Position numbers and translations under genes: made by a program. Positions 1 through 8,428 of a DNA stretch of 64,000 nt are shown here, piece after piece. The stretch lies in the NCBI GenBank assembly GCA_910586665.1, contig CAJUIX010000009.1, forward strand, positions 62,001 through 126,000. Reading direction: 5' to 3'. This stretch comes from an uncultured Duncaniella sp. (lineage in GTDB: Bacteria; Bacteroidota; Bacteroidia; Bacteroidales; Muribaculaceae). The notes under the pieces are model-generated. The model was not told the DNA's origin and made no database searches. It saw only the letters and a program-made list of their open reading frames with translations. Position 1 is the stretch's first letter. Each line of letters begins with the position of its first letter.

Positions 1-878
1 CCGCGCCAGCCGAGGTGGGGTGTGCGCCAGCCTATCGAGCCGTGGAGCCACGCTTTGCCGCTCCAGATGCCGTCGGCGGCGACTGCGAGCGCTCCTCCGA
101 GCGGGTTGAGCCAGGCGTCGGGGGTATCAAAGCTGACGGTCGATGCCAGTTCCCCGCGCTCTTTCTCGGCGCGGGCCATAGCCTTGCGCAGCGACAGCCC
201 CGCGGGGACTTCTTCAGTGGGGATGAGGGCAATGTAGGCCGTCTTGCCCGGCTTCAAGGTGATAGTGCCCTCGTAGGAGGGAAGGTTGGTGATTCTTTTA
301 GTGTCGGCGGGGATAATCAGGTTGAGATGGCGGCGCTCCTTCCTGCCATATTCGACGCGCACGAGTTCGCCTTTAAGCTCATACTTGTTGCCGGCGCAGT
401 ATTCGGGCTTGAGGTCGAAGCAGGTAGGGTCGTCGACACCGAGGTCTCCCTCGCGGGAGAATTTCTTGTCGGCCACGCCTCCGAAGCGCACGGGTATTTC
501 GACGGTTTTATTGGTGGTGTTTGTCACCGCCCACAGTGCCATGTCCTCGCTGCGCATCACCTGGGCTTCAACCTTGACGCCCCCCTGCTCGTAGTCCATG
601 CGGCCCGGGGTGTAGCGGGCGGTGCAGCTCCCTTCGGGAAGGGTCAGGCGGAGGTTGCCACCCATGTGGGGGAGGTAGATGCCGAATTCGGGCATGTCGG
701 AACACTCCATGCGGAAGCCGGAGTGGGCGCCGTAGAGGGCGCGGTTGAATTTGGTGCTGCCGTCGGTGGTGACAGCCGACAGGCCGTCGGGCGTGTAGTG
801 TTGCGGGCGCACTTCAACCCCCGCGGCCGTCTGTAGGGTAGCCGCGAGAATCAGCGCGCTTATTATCCTTGTCTTCAT
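1..878 (-). CDS. Secreted DUF4450-type protein, truncated by window edge
   Basis: The reading frame is open from an ATG at 878 leftwards to the window edge (about 292 codons, no stop). It begins with a short Sec signal peptide (MKTRIISALILAATLQTAAG) and continues as a beta-rich region. Near the visible end it reads WLHGSIGWRTPHLGWRG, which I associate with the DUF4450 family of large Bacteroidales polysaccharide-utilisation proteins; that assignment is from memory. It starts 28 bases after the stop of the upstream glycosidase-like gene, so the two are probably cotranscribed. The likely role is periplasmic or surface glycan processing, but substrate and activity are not visible. The C-terminal part, where an (alpha/alpha)6 catalytic domain might lie, is outside the window. 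Confidence 0.6.
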   Translation of the reverse strand, partial: MKTRIISALILAATLQTAAGVEVRPQHYTPDGLSAVTTDGSTKFNRALYGAHSGFRMECSDMPEFGIYLPHMGGNLRLTLPEGSCTARYTPGRMDYEQGGVKVEAQVMRSEDMALWAVTNTTNKTVEIPVRFGGVADKKFSREGDLGVDDPTCFDLKPEYCAGNKYELKGELVRVEYGRKERRHLNLIIPADTKRITNLPSYEGTITLKPGKTAYIALIPTEEVPAGLSLRKAMARAEKERGELASTVSFDTPDAWLNPLGGALAVAADGIWSGKAWLHGSIGWRTPHLGWR

Positions 879-906
879 CAATGCTTATGAGGCTGTGTGG
901 GGATGG

Positions 907-3018
907 TTAGGGGAGAGGTTTGATGCCTTCCCAGCGAACATCCCAGGTGCCGTCCTTAGGGAAGCCGGGGTTTTCGGTCTCGCAGCCGTCCCAGCCGGCA
1001 CACATGAGCGCCACGGCTGTCAGCAGGCCGCCGTTGCCGGGAAGATAGCAGCGCAGGCGCTGGTCCTGGAAGTTGTGGCCGTTGGGGAGGTAGGTGTTGG
1101 TGCGCTTGTCCATGAGCAGAGCGTTGACAGCCTTCTCGGGGTGGCCGAGGCGGACGGCGTTCATTGCCGTGGTGGGGTAGTCCCAACCCCAGGTCTTGTC
1201 CCAGTTCCAGTTGTCGTAGACCCAGTCGAAGGTGTTGTCCATGATGTCGGCTTTGACGAGGGGGGAATTGGGGAGGATGCCGACGGCTGCGAGCACGGCC
1301 ATGTGGTCGGAGGTAAGGCGGATGTCACTGTAGGTCTCGGGGGCTGTCTCAGCGGCGAGATAGAGGCTGTCCTTGGCGGCGAGGGGTGAGAGATTGGCCA
1401 CAATTTCATCCCATTCGGCCACGCGGGGGAGTCCTTTGCGCTCACGCCACTTCTGGGCGGTGTTGAGTCCGAAGTGCCAGTAGGCAAGCTCGAAGGGGGG
1501 ATTGACAGTCTCGGCGGCGCGTAGTGTCTCCTGGGCGGGGATGATGCCGCGGAGAGTGTAGCGCCCTATCGAGTCCTTGTCGGCGAAGTCGGCCATGAAC
1601 TCGGCTGTACCCTGCACGAGGTCGAAGTAGCGGTCTACGAGGGCGGAGTCAGGATTGGCGCGGTAGAGAAGCTCGGCGAGGTAGATGAGGTGGGGTTGCT
1701 GCCATATCAGGAAGGAGCCTACCTTCGAGGGGGCCTCGATGCCGGAGGGATCAGTCATCTTCATCCAGCGCAGTCCCTTGAAGCCCTGGCGCGCGGCTAT
1801 GTCGCGGGCAACGCCGGCGGAGCTTTCATACCAGGGGAGGGTGCGGTTGAGCAGGTCTTCGTGGCCGTAGAGGGCAAACTGGGCCTGGTGCCACCAGATC
1901 ATCTCCATGTGGAACTTCCCGAACCATGAATTGTAGGTCAGGCCTGTCTCCTGCGGGGGTGTGGAGCCGGCACACTGGATGGCGAGGAGGTATTGCGAGA
2001 GCACCACTCGGCGCTCCAGCTCGGCTGCGCGCGGGTCGGTGCAGTGGCTGAAATCTACGACGCCCCCTTCGGTCCAGAACTTGTTCCAGTAGGCAGCCGA
2101 GGCGTCGCGTGTCTCCGCGAAGCTCGCGCTCTTGGACGCTGCAGCTGACTGATCAGGGAGGAAGGTGGCCGAGACGGTCCATTCGTCGGCTGTCGGGGTG
2201 ATTGTGGCCACGTTGCGGCCCGTCATCACCGGGGCTTCCGCGCCGGTCCAGTCGAGCTTGATGTAATATGTCGTCGAGTCGAGGCTGTGGCGCAGCAGGG
2301 CACTGCCGGCGTCGGTCGAGACGATTTCGGTGATGTGGAGCGAGTCGGCGCCCCAGTTGCAGGCGTCGTCGCAGTGTCCCCCTGTCGGGTAGGGGAGGCG
2401 TAGCGACACGGGCAGACGCTTCTCCGATTTGATGGAGGCGGCGACCATGTCGACCTCGGGATGGACATAGGTGCGGACGCTTACCGGCGTGTCGTCGACC
2501 TTGAAATCAGAGCGAATCTCGCCTTTCCACATGTCGAGCGTCTGGTCCACGTCGGAAATCTGCGACGGCTCCAGACCGGCGAAGCCGAGCGCGCCGAGGT
2601 GGAGGCGGTGGGGGTTGACGCGATACCAGTTGGCGGCATCGTTGTTGCGCCCCTTCTCCTTAAACTGGGTGGCGTATGGCTCCATGCGGCCGCGCCCGAA
2701 GTCATAGCCCTTGAGAGTTTCTTCAAATCTGAGGTTCTCAGGGTTGGGGAAACTGTGCCAGGCCCACTGGCTCTGGGTGCCGAGGGGGACACCGTTGCTG
2801 TAGAGTTCGGGGAATGACTGGAGTCCTGTCACGTCGACCGTCACTGCAAACTCGCCGTTGCCCACGGAGAGCGACGCCAGGGTGTCAATGGCTGTGATGT
2901 GGGGATTGTTGCGCTCGACGAGGGCTTCCCTGTCAATGGCGCCCGCGCTTTGGCACGCCATAAATGCCTGCAACGGCATGGCAAGCGCTGCGGCATAAAC
3001 AAGATTTCTGAATGTCAT
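907..3018 (-). CDS. Six-hairpin glycosidase-like secreted enzyme
   Basis: The protein is 703 residues with a start at 3018. An in-frame extension to 3312 exists but would run back through the divergent promoter region. The N-terminus is a signal peptide ending MACQSAG, with a possible lipobox at Cys22, so it may be a lipoprotein. An N-terminal beta-sandwich (roughly residues 30-290, with the conserved-looking LSVGNGEFAV and GVPLGTQSQWAWHSFP) precedes a Trp-rich helical region with WFGKFHMEMIWWH, WNWDKTWGWDYP and a GNGGLL segment near the end. This layout fits GH65/GH95-like (alpha/alpha)6 glycosidases, but I cannot assign a CAZy family. Neighbours (DUF4450-type gene downstream, acetylesterase diverging) suggest action on a pectic side chain such as rhamnogalacturonan. 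Confidence 0.7.
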   Translation of the reverse strand: MTFRNLVYAAALAMPLQAFMACQSAGAIDREALVERNNPHITAIDTLASLSVGNGEFAVTVDVTGLQSFPELYSNGVPLGTQSQWAWHSFPNPENLRFEETLKGYDFGRGRMEPYATQFKEKGRNNDAANWYRVNPHRLHLGALGFAGLEPSQISDVDQTLDMWKGEIRSDFKVDDTPVSVRTYVHPEVDMVAASIKSEKRLPVSLRLPYPTGGHCDDACNWGADSLHITEIVSTDAGSALLRHSLDSTTYYIKLDWTGAEAPVMTGRNVATITPTADEWTVSATFLPDQSAAASKSASFAETRDASAAYWNKFWTEGGVVDFSHCTDPRAAELERRVVLSQYLLAIQCAGSTPPQETGLTYNSWFGKFHMEMIWWHQAQFALYGHEDLLNRTLPWYESSAGVARDIAARQGFKGLRWMKMTDPSGIEAPSKVGSFLIWQQPHLIYLAELLYRANPDSALVDRYFDLVQGTAEFMADFADKDSIGRYTLRGIIPAQETLRAAETVNPPFELAYWHFGLNTAQKWRERKGLPRVAEWDEIVANLSPLAAKDSLYLAAETAPETYSDIRLTSDHMAVLAAVGILPNSPLVKADIMDNTFDWVYDNWNWDKTWGWDYPTTAMNAVRLGHPEKAVNALLMDKRTNTYLPNGHNFQDQRLRCYLPGNGGLLTAVALMCAGWDGCETENPGFPKDGTWDVRWEGIKPLP

Positions 3019-3110
3019 CGGTATCGAATTTCTATTATGGTACGTTTTTAAGGTAAATGATGGTTTAGTGTCGCACTGCGGCGATGTTCTTCGCTTCCAC
3101 ACGAGAATCT

Positions 3111-3142
3111 TTTGCAAAGGTAACATTTTATTCTTAAATTTG
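3111..3142 (+). promoter_or_regulatory. Promoter of the acetylesterase gene
   Basis: TTTG at 3111-3114 is followed after 20 bases by TAAATTTG at 3135-3142, an exact fit to the Bacteroidota -33/-7 consensus. Transcription would start about 35 bases before the ATG at 3185. Confidence 0.7.
3115..3122 (-). promoter_or_regulatory. Probable -7 element of the glycosidase-like gene
   Basis: TACCTTTG on the minus strand (3122 to 3115) fits TAnnTTTG. No clear TTTG lies 19-21 bases upstream. It abuts the TTTG of the opposite promoter in the shared sequence TTTGCAAAGGTA. It would give a leader of about 90 bases. Confidence 0.45.
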
Positions 3143-3184
3143 CGTTTCAAATTATCAATATACACTATTTGTACCTTACTAATC

Positions 3185-4033
3185 ATGAAATTTTTTGCTT
3201 CACTTTTCGTAGCCCTGGCGCTGCCGGCTATGGCCGTGGCCCAGGTTCCGACCGATTCCGTCACAGTGTTTATGATCGGTGACTCCACTATGGCCGACAA
3301 GCCTCTCGACAAGGAGAACCAGGAGCGCGGCTGGGGGCAGATGCTCCCCCTTTATTTCGAAGGCCCCGTAAAGATTGACAATCATGCCGTCAACGGTCGT
3401 TCATCCAAGAGCTTCATCGACGAGGGGCGCTGGGAGAAGGTGCGCGGGCAGATTCGTCCGGGCGACTATGTGATTATCCAGTTCGGCCATAACGACGAGA
3501 AGGCCAAAAGCCCAGACCGCTACACCGTCCCCGGATTGACTTTTGACGCCAACCTTAAAAAGTTTGTCAGCGAGACCCGCGAGAAGGGTGGTACACCTAT
3601 ATTAATGAACTCTATCGTGCGCCGCAACTTCCCCGCCAACGGTATTGCCGCCGCGCAGACCGATGACCGGCAGAAGACATGGAAGAAAGGTCTTGAAGGC
3701 TATCCGGCTGAGGGTGACACCCTCGTGGACACCCACGGCGACTACCGCACGGCCCCGCGCAACGTGGCCGAGGAGATGGGTGTGACCTTCATCGACATGA
3801 ACGCCCTCACCCACGAGCTCGTCCAGGGTCTCGGCAAGGACAGCTCGAAGTCGCTATTCATGTGGATGCCTGTCGGGGTCTACGAGTTTGCCCCCAACGG
3901 CCGCATTGACAATACCCATCTCAATGTCCTCGGCGGCATCATAGTGTCGCGTCTCGCCGTCAACGCCCTCGCCGAGAAAGTCCCCGCCCTGAGGCCCTAT
4001 ATCCGCCGCACGGTCTATAATCTCAATAAATAA
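3185..4033 (+). CDS. SGNH-type rhamnogalacturonan acetylesterase (CE12-like)
   Basis: The protein is 282 residues with signal peptide MKFFASLFVALALPAMAVAQ. The SGNH/GDSL blocks are all visible: GDST with nucleophile Ser34, NGRSSKSF, QFGHND with the oxyanion-hole Asn, and DNTHLN with Asp241 and His244 completing the triad. This arrangement is typical of CE12 esterases that remove acetyl groups from rhamnogalacturonan. The ATG at 3185 is chosen because it opens the signal peptide and lies just downstream of a good promoter; an in-frame ATG at 3068 would lie upstream of that promoter. The gene diverges from the glycosidase-like gene, consistent with a small pectin side-chain locus. The product should be periplasmic or exported. 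Confidence 0.85.
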   Translation: MKFFASLFVALALPAMAVAQVPTDSVTVFMIGDSTMADKPLDKENQERGWGQMLPLYFEGPVKIDNHAVNGRSSKSFIDEGRWEKVRGQIRPGDYVIIQFGHNDEKAKSPDRYTVPGLTFDANLKKFVSETREKGGTPILMNSIVRRNFPANGIAAAQTDDRQKTWKKGLEGYPAEGDTLVDTHGDYRTAPRNVAEEMGVTFIDMNALTHELVQGLGKDSSKSLFMWMPVGVYEFAPNGRIDNTHLNVLGGIIVSRLAVNALAEKVPALRPYIRRTVYNLNK

Positions 4034-4187
4034 GCTGTAAACCAATTGTTTGTATTCTGCTCGCATTGGACGCTGCACGCAGCGTCCCTACAATCGGTAG
4101 CTCTTGCGTGACCCTCTGAGTCCGGGGCATTTAAGCCACTGCGATAATTTTTTTATAAAAAGTGGGCGATATTTCTACGAAAAGAGT

Positions 4188-4195
4188 TACATTTG
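4188..4195 (+). promoter_or_regulatory. -7 element of the ferredoxin gene
   Basis: TACATTTG fits TAnnTTTG; the -33 half is weak. The flanking TTACATTTGCAG is shared exactly with the gdhA promoter at 4572-4583. Confidence 0.5.
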
Positions 4196-4282
4196 CAGAA
4201 TCCAAATGGTCCCTGCACCCGCGGAGACCCCTATTTGGGAACTATTCGTATCAATTATCTAACAACCAAAATTACTTTAATC

Positions 4283-4453
4283 ATGGCTTACGTTATTACT
4301 GACTCTTGCGTGGCTTGTGGCACTTGCCAGCCCGTTTGCCCCGTTGACGCTATCTCTGAAGGCGATATCTACCACATCGATCCCGACACTTGCATCGAGT
4401 GCGGTTCTTGTGCTGAAGTTTGCCCCAGCGAGGCTATCATCCCCGGCGAATAA
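4283..4453 (+). CDS. Small 2x[4Fe-4S] ferredoxin
   Basis: The protein has 56 residues, starting MAYVITDSCVACG. Two CxxCxxCxxxCP motifs (Cys9, 12, 15, 19 and Cys37, 40, 43, 47) each supply a [4Fe-4S] cluster, as in clostridial-type ferredoxins. It is a cytoplasmic low-potential electron carrier; likely partners are pyruvate:ferredoxin oxidoreductase and the Rnf complex, whose membrane genes lie at 56.8 kb, but this is inferred. An in-frame ATG at 4193 lies inside the -7 element and is rejected as the start. The gene is monocistronic, with its own -7 element and a strong terminator immediately downstream. Confidence 0.93.
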   Translation: MAYVITDSCVACGTCQPVCPVDAISEGDIYHIDPDTCIECGSCAEVCPSEAIIPGE

Positions 4454-4480
4454 TTCACGCAGGACGTCTTTAAAATTTTA

Positions 4481-4526
4481 AAATCTGCCTTTGTGTCACC
4501 CGTTGACGCAGAGGCAGATTTTTTTA
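4481..4526 (+). terminator. Rho-independent terminator of the ferredoxin gene
   Basis: A perfect 10-bp stem (AAATCTGCCT at 4481 and AGGCAGATTT at 4512) is followed by a T run. Confidence 0.9.
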
Positions 4527-4572
4527 TGAAAAAATCCGGTCGATTTTCATACGTCCTATCAAATTAAATTAT

Positions 4573-4580
4573 TACATTTG
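4573..4580 (+). promoter_or_regulatory. -7 element of gdhA
   Basis: TACATTTG, about 52 bases before the gdhA ATG. A T-rich stretch (TTTTC) about 25 bases upstream may act as a weak -33 element. Confidence 0.5.
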
Positions 4581-4632
4581 CAGCGTTAACCAATAAATCA
4601 TCAATACACACTAACCACAAATCTTACTTATC

Positions 4633-5970
4633 ATGGATATTAACACCATTTTATCCAACCTGGAGGCCAAGCACCCGGGTGAGAAAGAATATCTTCAGGC
4701 AGTCAAGGAAGTCCTTATCTGCGTAGAGGACGTCTATAATCAGCATCCTGAATTTGAAAAAGCAAAGATTATCGAGCGCATGGTCGAGCCTGACCGCATC
4801 GTCACTTTCCGCGTCACCTGGGTTGACGACAAGGGCGAAGTGCAGAACAACATCGGCTATCGCGTGCAGTTCAACAACGCTATCGGCCCGTACAAGGGCG
4901 GTATCCGTTTCCACGCATCTGTCAACCTGTCAATCCTCAAGTTCCTCGGCTTCGAGCAGACTTTCAAAAACGCCCTCACCACTCTCCCGATGGGTGGCGC
5001 CAAGGGTGGTAGCGACTTCTCGCCCCGCGGCAAGAGCGAGGCTGAAATCATGCGTTTCTGCCAGGCCTTCATCCTCTGCTTGTGGAAGAACCTCGGTCCC
5101 GACCGCGACGTTCCCGCAGGTGACATAGGTGTAGGCGGCCGCGAGGTAGGTTATATGTACGGTATGTATAAGAAGCTCGTCAACGAGTGCACCGGCACCT
5201 TCACAGGCAAGGGTCTCGACTTCGGCGGCTCACTCATCCGCCCCGAGGCTACCGGCTTCGGCGCCCTCTACTTCGTGCAGAGCATGCTCGCAGAGAAGAA
5301 GGACGACATCAAGGGCAAGATTGTGGCAGTTTCAGGCTTCGGCAACGTGGCATGGGGCGCTGTGACCAAGGCTACAGAGCTCGGTGCAAAGGTTGTCACC
5401 ATCTCCGGCCCCGACGGCTACATCTACGATCCCGACGGCGTGTCAGGCGACAAGATTGACTACATGCTCTATCTCCGCGCCACAGGCGAGGACATCGTGG
5501 CTCCCTACGCTGAGAAATATCCCAACGCCAAGTTCTTCCCCGGCCGCAAGCCCTGGGAGCAGAAGGTGGACATCGCTCTTCCCTGCGCTACCCAGAACGA
5601 GGTCGACGGTGAGGATGCAAAGCAGCTCGTCGCAAACGGCGTGGAACTCGTGGCCGAGGTTTCCAACATGGGTTGCACCCCCGAGGCTATCGACACATTC
5701 CTCGCTTCGAAGACCACTTATGCTCCCGGCAAGGCCGTGAACGCCGGCGGTGTTGCCACTTCGGGTCTCGAAATGAGCCAGAACGCCGAGCACCTCCAGT
5801 GGAGCGCTGAGGAAGTTGACCGCCGCCTCCATGAGATTATGAAGAATATCCACACCCAGTGCGTCAAGCACGGCACTGAGGCTGACGGCTATATCAACTA
5901 CATGAAGGGTGCCAACATCGCCGGCTTCATGAAGGTGGCCAACGCCATGATCGGCCAGGGTATCATCTAA
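4633..5970 (+). CDS. gdhA: Glutamate dehydrogenase, NADP-type
   Basis: The protein is 445 residues, the usual length of hexameric bacterial glutamate dehydrogenase. It catalyses reversible reductive amination of 2-oxoglutarate to glutamate in the cytoplasm. Visible features are GPYKGGIRFH, the substrate/catalytic loop PMGGAKGGSDFSP with its catalytic Lys, DVPAGDIGVGGREVGYM, and a Rossmann glycine motif VSGFGNVAWGA for the nucleotide. NADP preference is inferred from overall resemblance to the anabolic Bacteroidales enzyme. The gene is flanked by its own promoter element and terminator, so it is probably transcribed alone. Confidence 0.96.
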   Translation: MDINTILSNLEAKHPGEKEYLQAVKEVLICVEDVYNQHPEFEKAKIIERMVEPDRIVTFRVTWVDDKGEVQNNIGYRVQFNNAIGPYKGGIRFHASVNLSILKFLGFEQTFKNALTTLPMGGAKGGSDFSPRGKSEAEIMRFCQAFILCLWKNLGPDRDVPAGDIGVGGREVGYMYGMYKKLVNECTGTFTGKGLDFGGSLIRPEATGFGALYFVQSMLAEKKDDIKGKIVAVSGFGNVAWGAVTKATELGAKVVTISGPDGYIYDPDGVSGDKIDYMLYLRATGEDIVAPYAEKYPNAKFFPGRKPWEQKVDIALPCATQNEVDGEDAKQLVANGVELVAEVSNMGCTPEAIDTFLASKTTYAPGKAVNAGGVATSGLEMSQNAEHLQWSAEEVDRRLHEIMKNIHTQCVKHGTEADGYINYMKGANIAGFMKVANAMIGQGII

Positions 5971-5999
5971 GGAAACAACTCACTTAGGGCAAATAAATC

Positions 6000-6047
6000 T
6001 TACGGGATTCAGACCTTCGATATAGGTCTGGATCCCGTAATTTTTTT
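6000..6047 (+). terminator. Rho-independent terminator of gdhA
   Basis: A 17-bp stem (6000-6016 with 6024-6040, one G-U pair) is followed by seven T. Confidence 0.92.
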
Positions 6048-6081
6048 GTAAGTCAACGTTGTATTTTGTAGGGACGCTGCG

Positions 6082-6696
6082 TTATTTATTGTCGCCGTAC
6101 TCTTCGAGATAGGTCTCGCAGGCGAGTTTCAGCTCAGCATACCACTCCTCGCCGAAGCGGGCGGTCAGCGGGCCTTCGAGAAACTGGTAGAGCCTCACCC
6201 CGAGTTTGCGTCCGAGCTGCTCTGCCGGGCGGCATATCTTCCAGCGGTGGTAGTTGACGGCGGTGAAGGTAGGGTATTCGGTGAGGCGCACCGGGTAGAG
6301 GGCGCAGGAGGCGGGCTTGCGGAAGCCGTCGGTCTTCCCCTCGTTGAAGGCGCACTCGATAGCGCACTGGCAGAGGCCTCCCGGAGCGTAGCAGGTGTAG
6401 ATGCAGTTGCGCCCGTCGACAATCTGTGTCACCAGGTCACCCTCTTCGTCGACATAGCTGGTTCCGGCCTCGGCGATACGCTCCTTGGCGGAGGGTAGGA
6501 GGCGCTCCTCGAAGCGGGGGAGGAGGCGGTTGATTTCGTCGCGCTCGTTTTCGGTGAGGGGCGCGCCGGCGTCGCCCTCGATGCAGCACTCGCCCTTGCA
6601 TTTTTCAAGGTCGCAGCAGAAGTAGACCTCCGCGAGGTCGAGTGAGACAAGTGTATCCTGTATCTGTAGCATAATTTCTTCGTTGGTTTCTTCCAT
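6082..6696 (-). CDS. DUF3109 family cysteine-rich protein
   Basis: The protein is 204 residues from the ATG at 6696; homologues as I remember them begin at the internal MLQIQDTLVSLD, which would place the start at 6672. Cysteine motifs are conspicuous: FCCDLEKCKGECC near the N-terminus, then NCIYTCYAPGGLCQCAIEC and PASCALYPVR. This is the pattern of DUF3109, a family suspected of binding a zinc or Fe-S centre. No enzymatic activity is established. It is the last gene of a leftward run ung - C_GCAxxG_C_C - DUF5103 - DUF3109 and starts 46 bases after the DUF5103 stop. The product is cytoplasmic, with no signal or membrane segment. Confidence 0.85.
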   Translation of the reverse strand: MEETNEEIMLQIQDTLVSLDLAEVYFCCDLEKCKGECCIEGDAGAPLTENERDEINRLLPRFEERLLPSAKERIAEAGTSYVDEEGDLVTQIVDGRNCIYTCYAPGGLCQCAIECAFNEGKTDGFRKPASCALYPVRLTEYPTFTAVNYHRWKICRPAEQLGRKLGVRLYQFLEGPLTARFGEEWYAELKLACETYLEEYGDNK

Positions 6697-6742
6697 TGTC
6701 GGAGTTGGTTGGATGTGTCGGGGTTCTGTTCTCTCGCTATTC

Positions 6743-8014
6743 TTACATTGTCGTGACCACGGTCGTTCCTATGAGTTTGTCGAAGCGGCTGCCGCGCGGA
6801 CGGTGGTAGACTTTGACTGTATACTCGTTGGTGGTCTGGTAGAAGTCGCCCTCGACCGGGGCTGTCTCACCTATGGTCTCGCCGGAGCGGACGGTGAGAT
6901 ATTGGTAGTTGTAGGCGCCCTGCTTTAGCATCATCGACTGCTCGTAGCGCTGTGTGGCACGGTTGTAGACCATGCGCGATGCCGGGTCGAAGCGTCGGTT
7001 GACGAAGTCGCCGTCGAGGAAGACGTCGCGCCCCGGAAGCTCCGGCATGGCGAGCGAGAAGTGGGTCATGACGTAGTCCGCCTCGGTGTCGGAGTCGGCC
7101 GACGAGACTTCGCGGACAAAGAAGCGCCCGTGCTGGGTGCTGTCGTAGCTGTAGGGGGAGTAGGCGCGTGGGGCGTCAGTGTAGAGCGTCATGTTGTAAA
7201 TCGGGGCGTCGAAGCTGATTTCCTCCACTCCCATGCCGGGATAGGAGGTGGAGACGGTCTCGAAGCGGCGATACTCGTTGCCGGCCTTGAAGATGAGAGG
7301 CCGGAGGTGCTCGTAGATGACGCGGCTCCCCATGACGCGCTGCGGGGTGGTGAGGGTGACGGTGTTGTCCTCGCGTCCGTTCTGGCTTATGACGATTTTC
7401 AGGTCGTTGAAGGGGTCGGCCACGTCGCGCGCATGGCTGAGGTCGACAGTCAGCTCTAACTGTTGGTGGTTGCGGTTGGCGTCGATGTCGGTGAGCGAGC
7501 TTACGCCTGCGGCGATGTTGGCCGTGAAGTCACAGACGCCGAAGCAGGCCTGGAGGAGGGTCTCGTCGGGGTCGCTCTCGTCGTAGACGCGCACGATGTA
7601 GTTGCCGGGTTGCGTGATGCGGATTTCGCGGTTGGGGATGGTGATGGTGTAGTGGACGTAGTGCACGAGTGTGGCGCGCGAGAAGTCGTAGTCCTCGACC
7701 GTCCCCTCGTTGAACCCGTCGAGAAACTCCGATGCCACCAGTCCCTCAGGCTTCCACCCGGCGTCGCAGTGGATGAGCTCGTAGCGCATGAAGCGGCGGT
7801 CCTCCGCAATCTCGTCGAATGAGATTGTCAGCCGGCTGCGCGGGTCGTTGAGCATTATGACGGTCGGGGCGAAGGGGTCGTCGTTGGCCGTCACCTGCAG
7901 CGTCCTGAAGGCGGGGTGGAATGTCCCCGTGGCCGTGTCGGTCACCTCGGCCGGAGCCGGAAGGACGGCTGCGAGCGTGACAATGAGGAGGGCGAGGGGC
8001 TTTCTAACGTCCAT
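6743..8014 (-). CDS. DUF5103 protein (type IX secretion plug type)
   Basis: The protein is 423 residues with signal peptide MDVRKPLALLIVTLAAVLPAPA. The body matches the DUF5103 layout: an N-terminal domain containing FDEIAEDRRFMRYELIHCDAGW, a central FLDGFNEGTVEDYDFS segment, and a C-terminal immunoglobulin-like domain with YNYQYL. Proteins of this family are described as the Plug subunit that closes the type IX translocon (SprA) or as relatives of it. That function is family knowledge, not visible here. Its ATG overlaps the end of the preceding C_GCAxxG_C_C gene by 11 bases, indicating translational coupling. It supports the presence of a type IX system, consistent with the sorting-like C-terminus of the secreted protein at 47184. 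Confidence 0.82.
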   Translation of the reverse strand: MDVRKPLALLIVTLAAVLPAPAEVTDTATGTFHPAFRTLQVTANDDPFAPTVIMLNDPRSRLTISFDEIAEDRRFMRYELIHCDAGWKPEGLVASEFLDGFNEGTVEDYDFSRATLVHYVHYTITIPNREIRITQPGNYIVRVYDESDPDETLLQACFGVCDFTANIAAGVSSLTDIDANRNHQQLELTVDLSHARDVADPFNDLKIVISQNGREDNTVTLTTPQRVMGSRVIYEHLRPLIFKAGNEYRRFETVSTSYPGMGVEEISFDAPIYNMTLYTDAPRAYSPYSYDSTQHGRFFVREVSSADSDTEADYVMTHFSLAMPELPGRDVFLDGDFVNRRFDPASRMVYNRATQRYEQSMMLKQGAYNYQYLTVRSGETIGETAPVEGDFYQTTNEYTVKVYHRPRGSRFDKLIGTTVVTTM

Positions 8015-8405
8015 CGGCTTCGAGTTGGCGGTGGAGCATTTCGACCGCGTCGGTGATGAGGTCGATGCAGGGTCTGCGTCCGGGCTGCTTCAGCTCGCGG
8101 CAGATGTAGGAGCCGTTGAGCGAGCTGAAAGAGTCCATGACTTCCTTGACCTTGCCGTAGAGCTGTGGGCGTGGTAGTCCGGGGTTGGCGAGGCCGCAGA
8201 CCATTGTCGCGCCGCTCACGGCTCCGCAGACTTCCCCCTTCCCGCCGAATCCGCTTCCGAAGCCTGCTGATATGAGGCCGAGGAGCGCGGGGTCGGAGCC
8301 GTCGGTGACATCGTCGAAGGCCAGGGCCACGCACTGGCAGCAGTTGTAGCCCTCTTTGCGCAGGGCGCGCGCTTTATCTTTACGTTCTTCTACAGTGTAT
8401 TTCAT
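8004..8405 (-). CDS. C_GCAxxG_C_C family redox-type protein
   Basis: The protein is 133 residues. It carries the family's cysteine signature: YNCCQCVALAF, then GEVCGAVSGATMVCG, then ICREL and RRPCIDLI. The family is described as probably redox active or metal binding, often linked to electron-transfer or metal-handling genes, with no proven reaction. It lies 23 bases downstream of ung and overlaps the DUF5103 start, so it belongs to the same leftward operon. It has no signal peptide and should be cytoplasmic. Confidence 0.85.
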   Translation of the reverse strand: MKYTVEERKDKARALRKEGYNCCQCVALAFDDVTDGSDPALLGLISAGFGSGFGGKGEVCGAVSGATMVCGLANPGLPRPQLYGKVKEVMDSFSSLNGSYICRELKQPGRRPCIDLITDAVEMLHRQLEADGR

Positions 8406-8428
8406 CTTTCTTACAGTGTGTTACAGGG

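Noticed and set aside
15..836. 273-codon plus-strand frame at the left edge
   Set aside because: The minus strand carries a continuous frame with a signal peptide and family-like motifs; the plus frame is its shadow.
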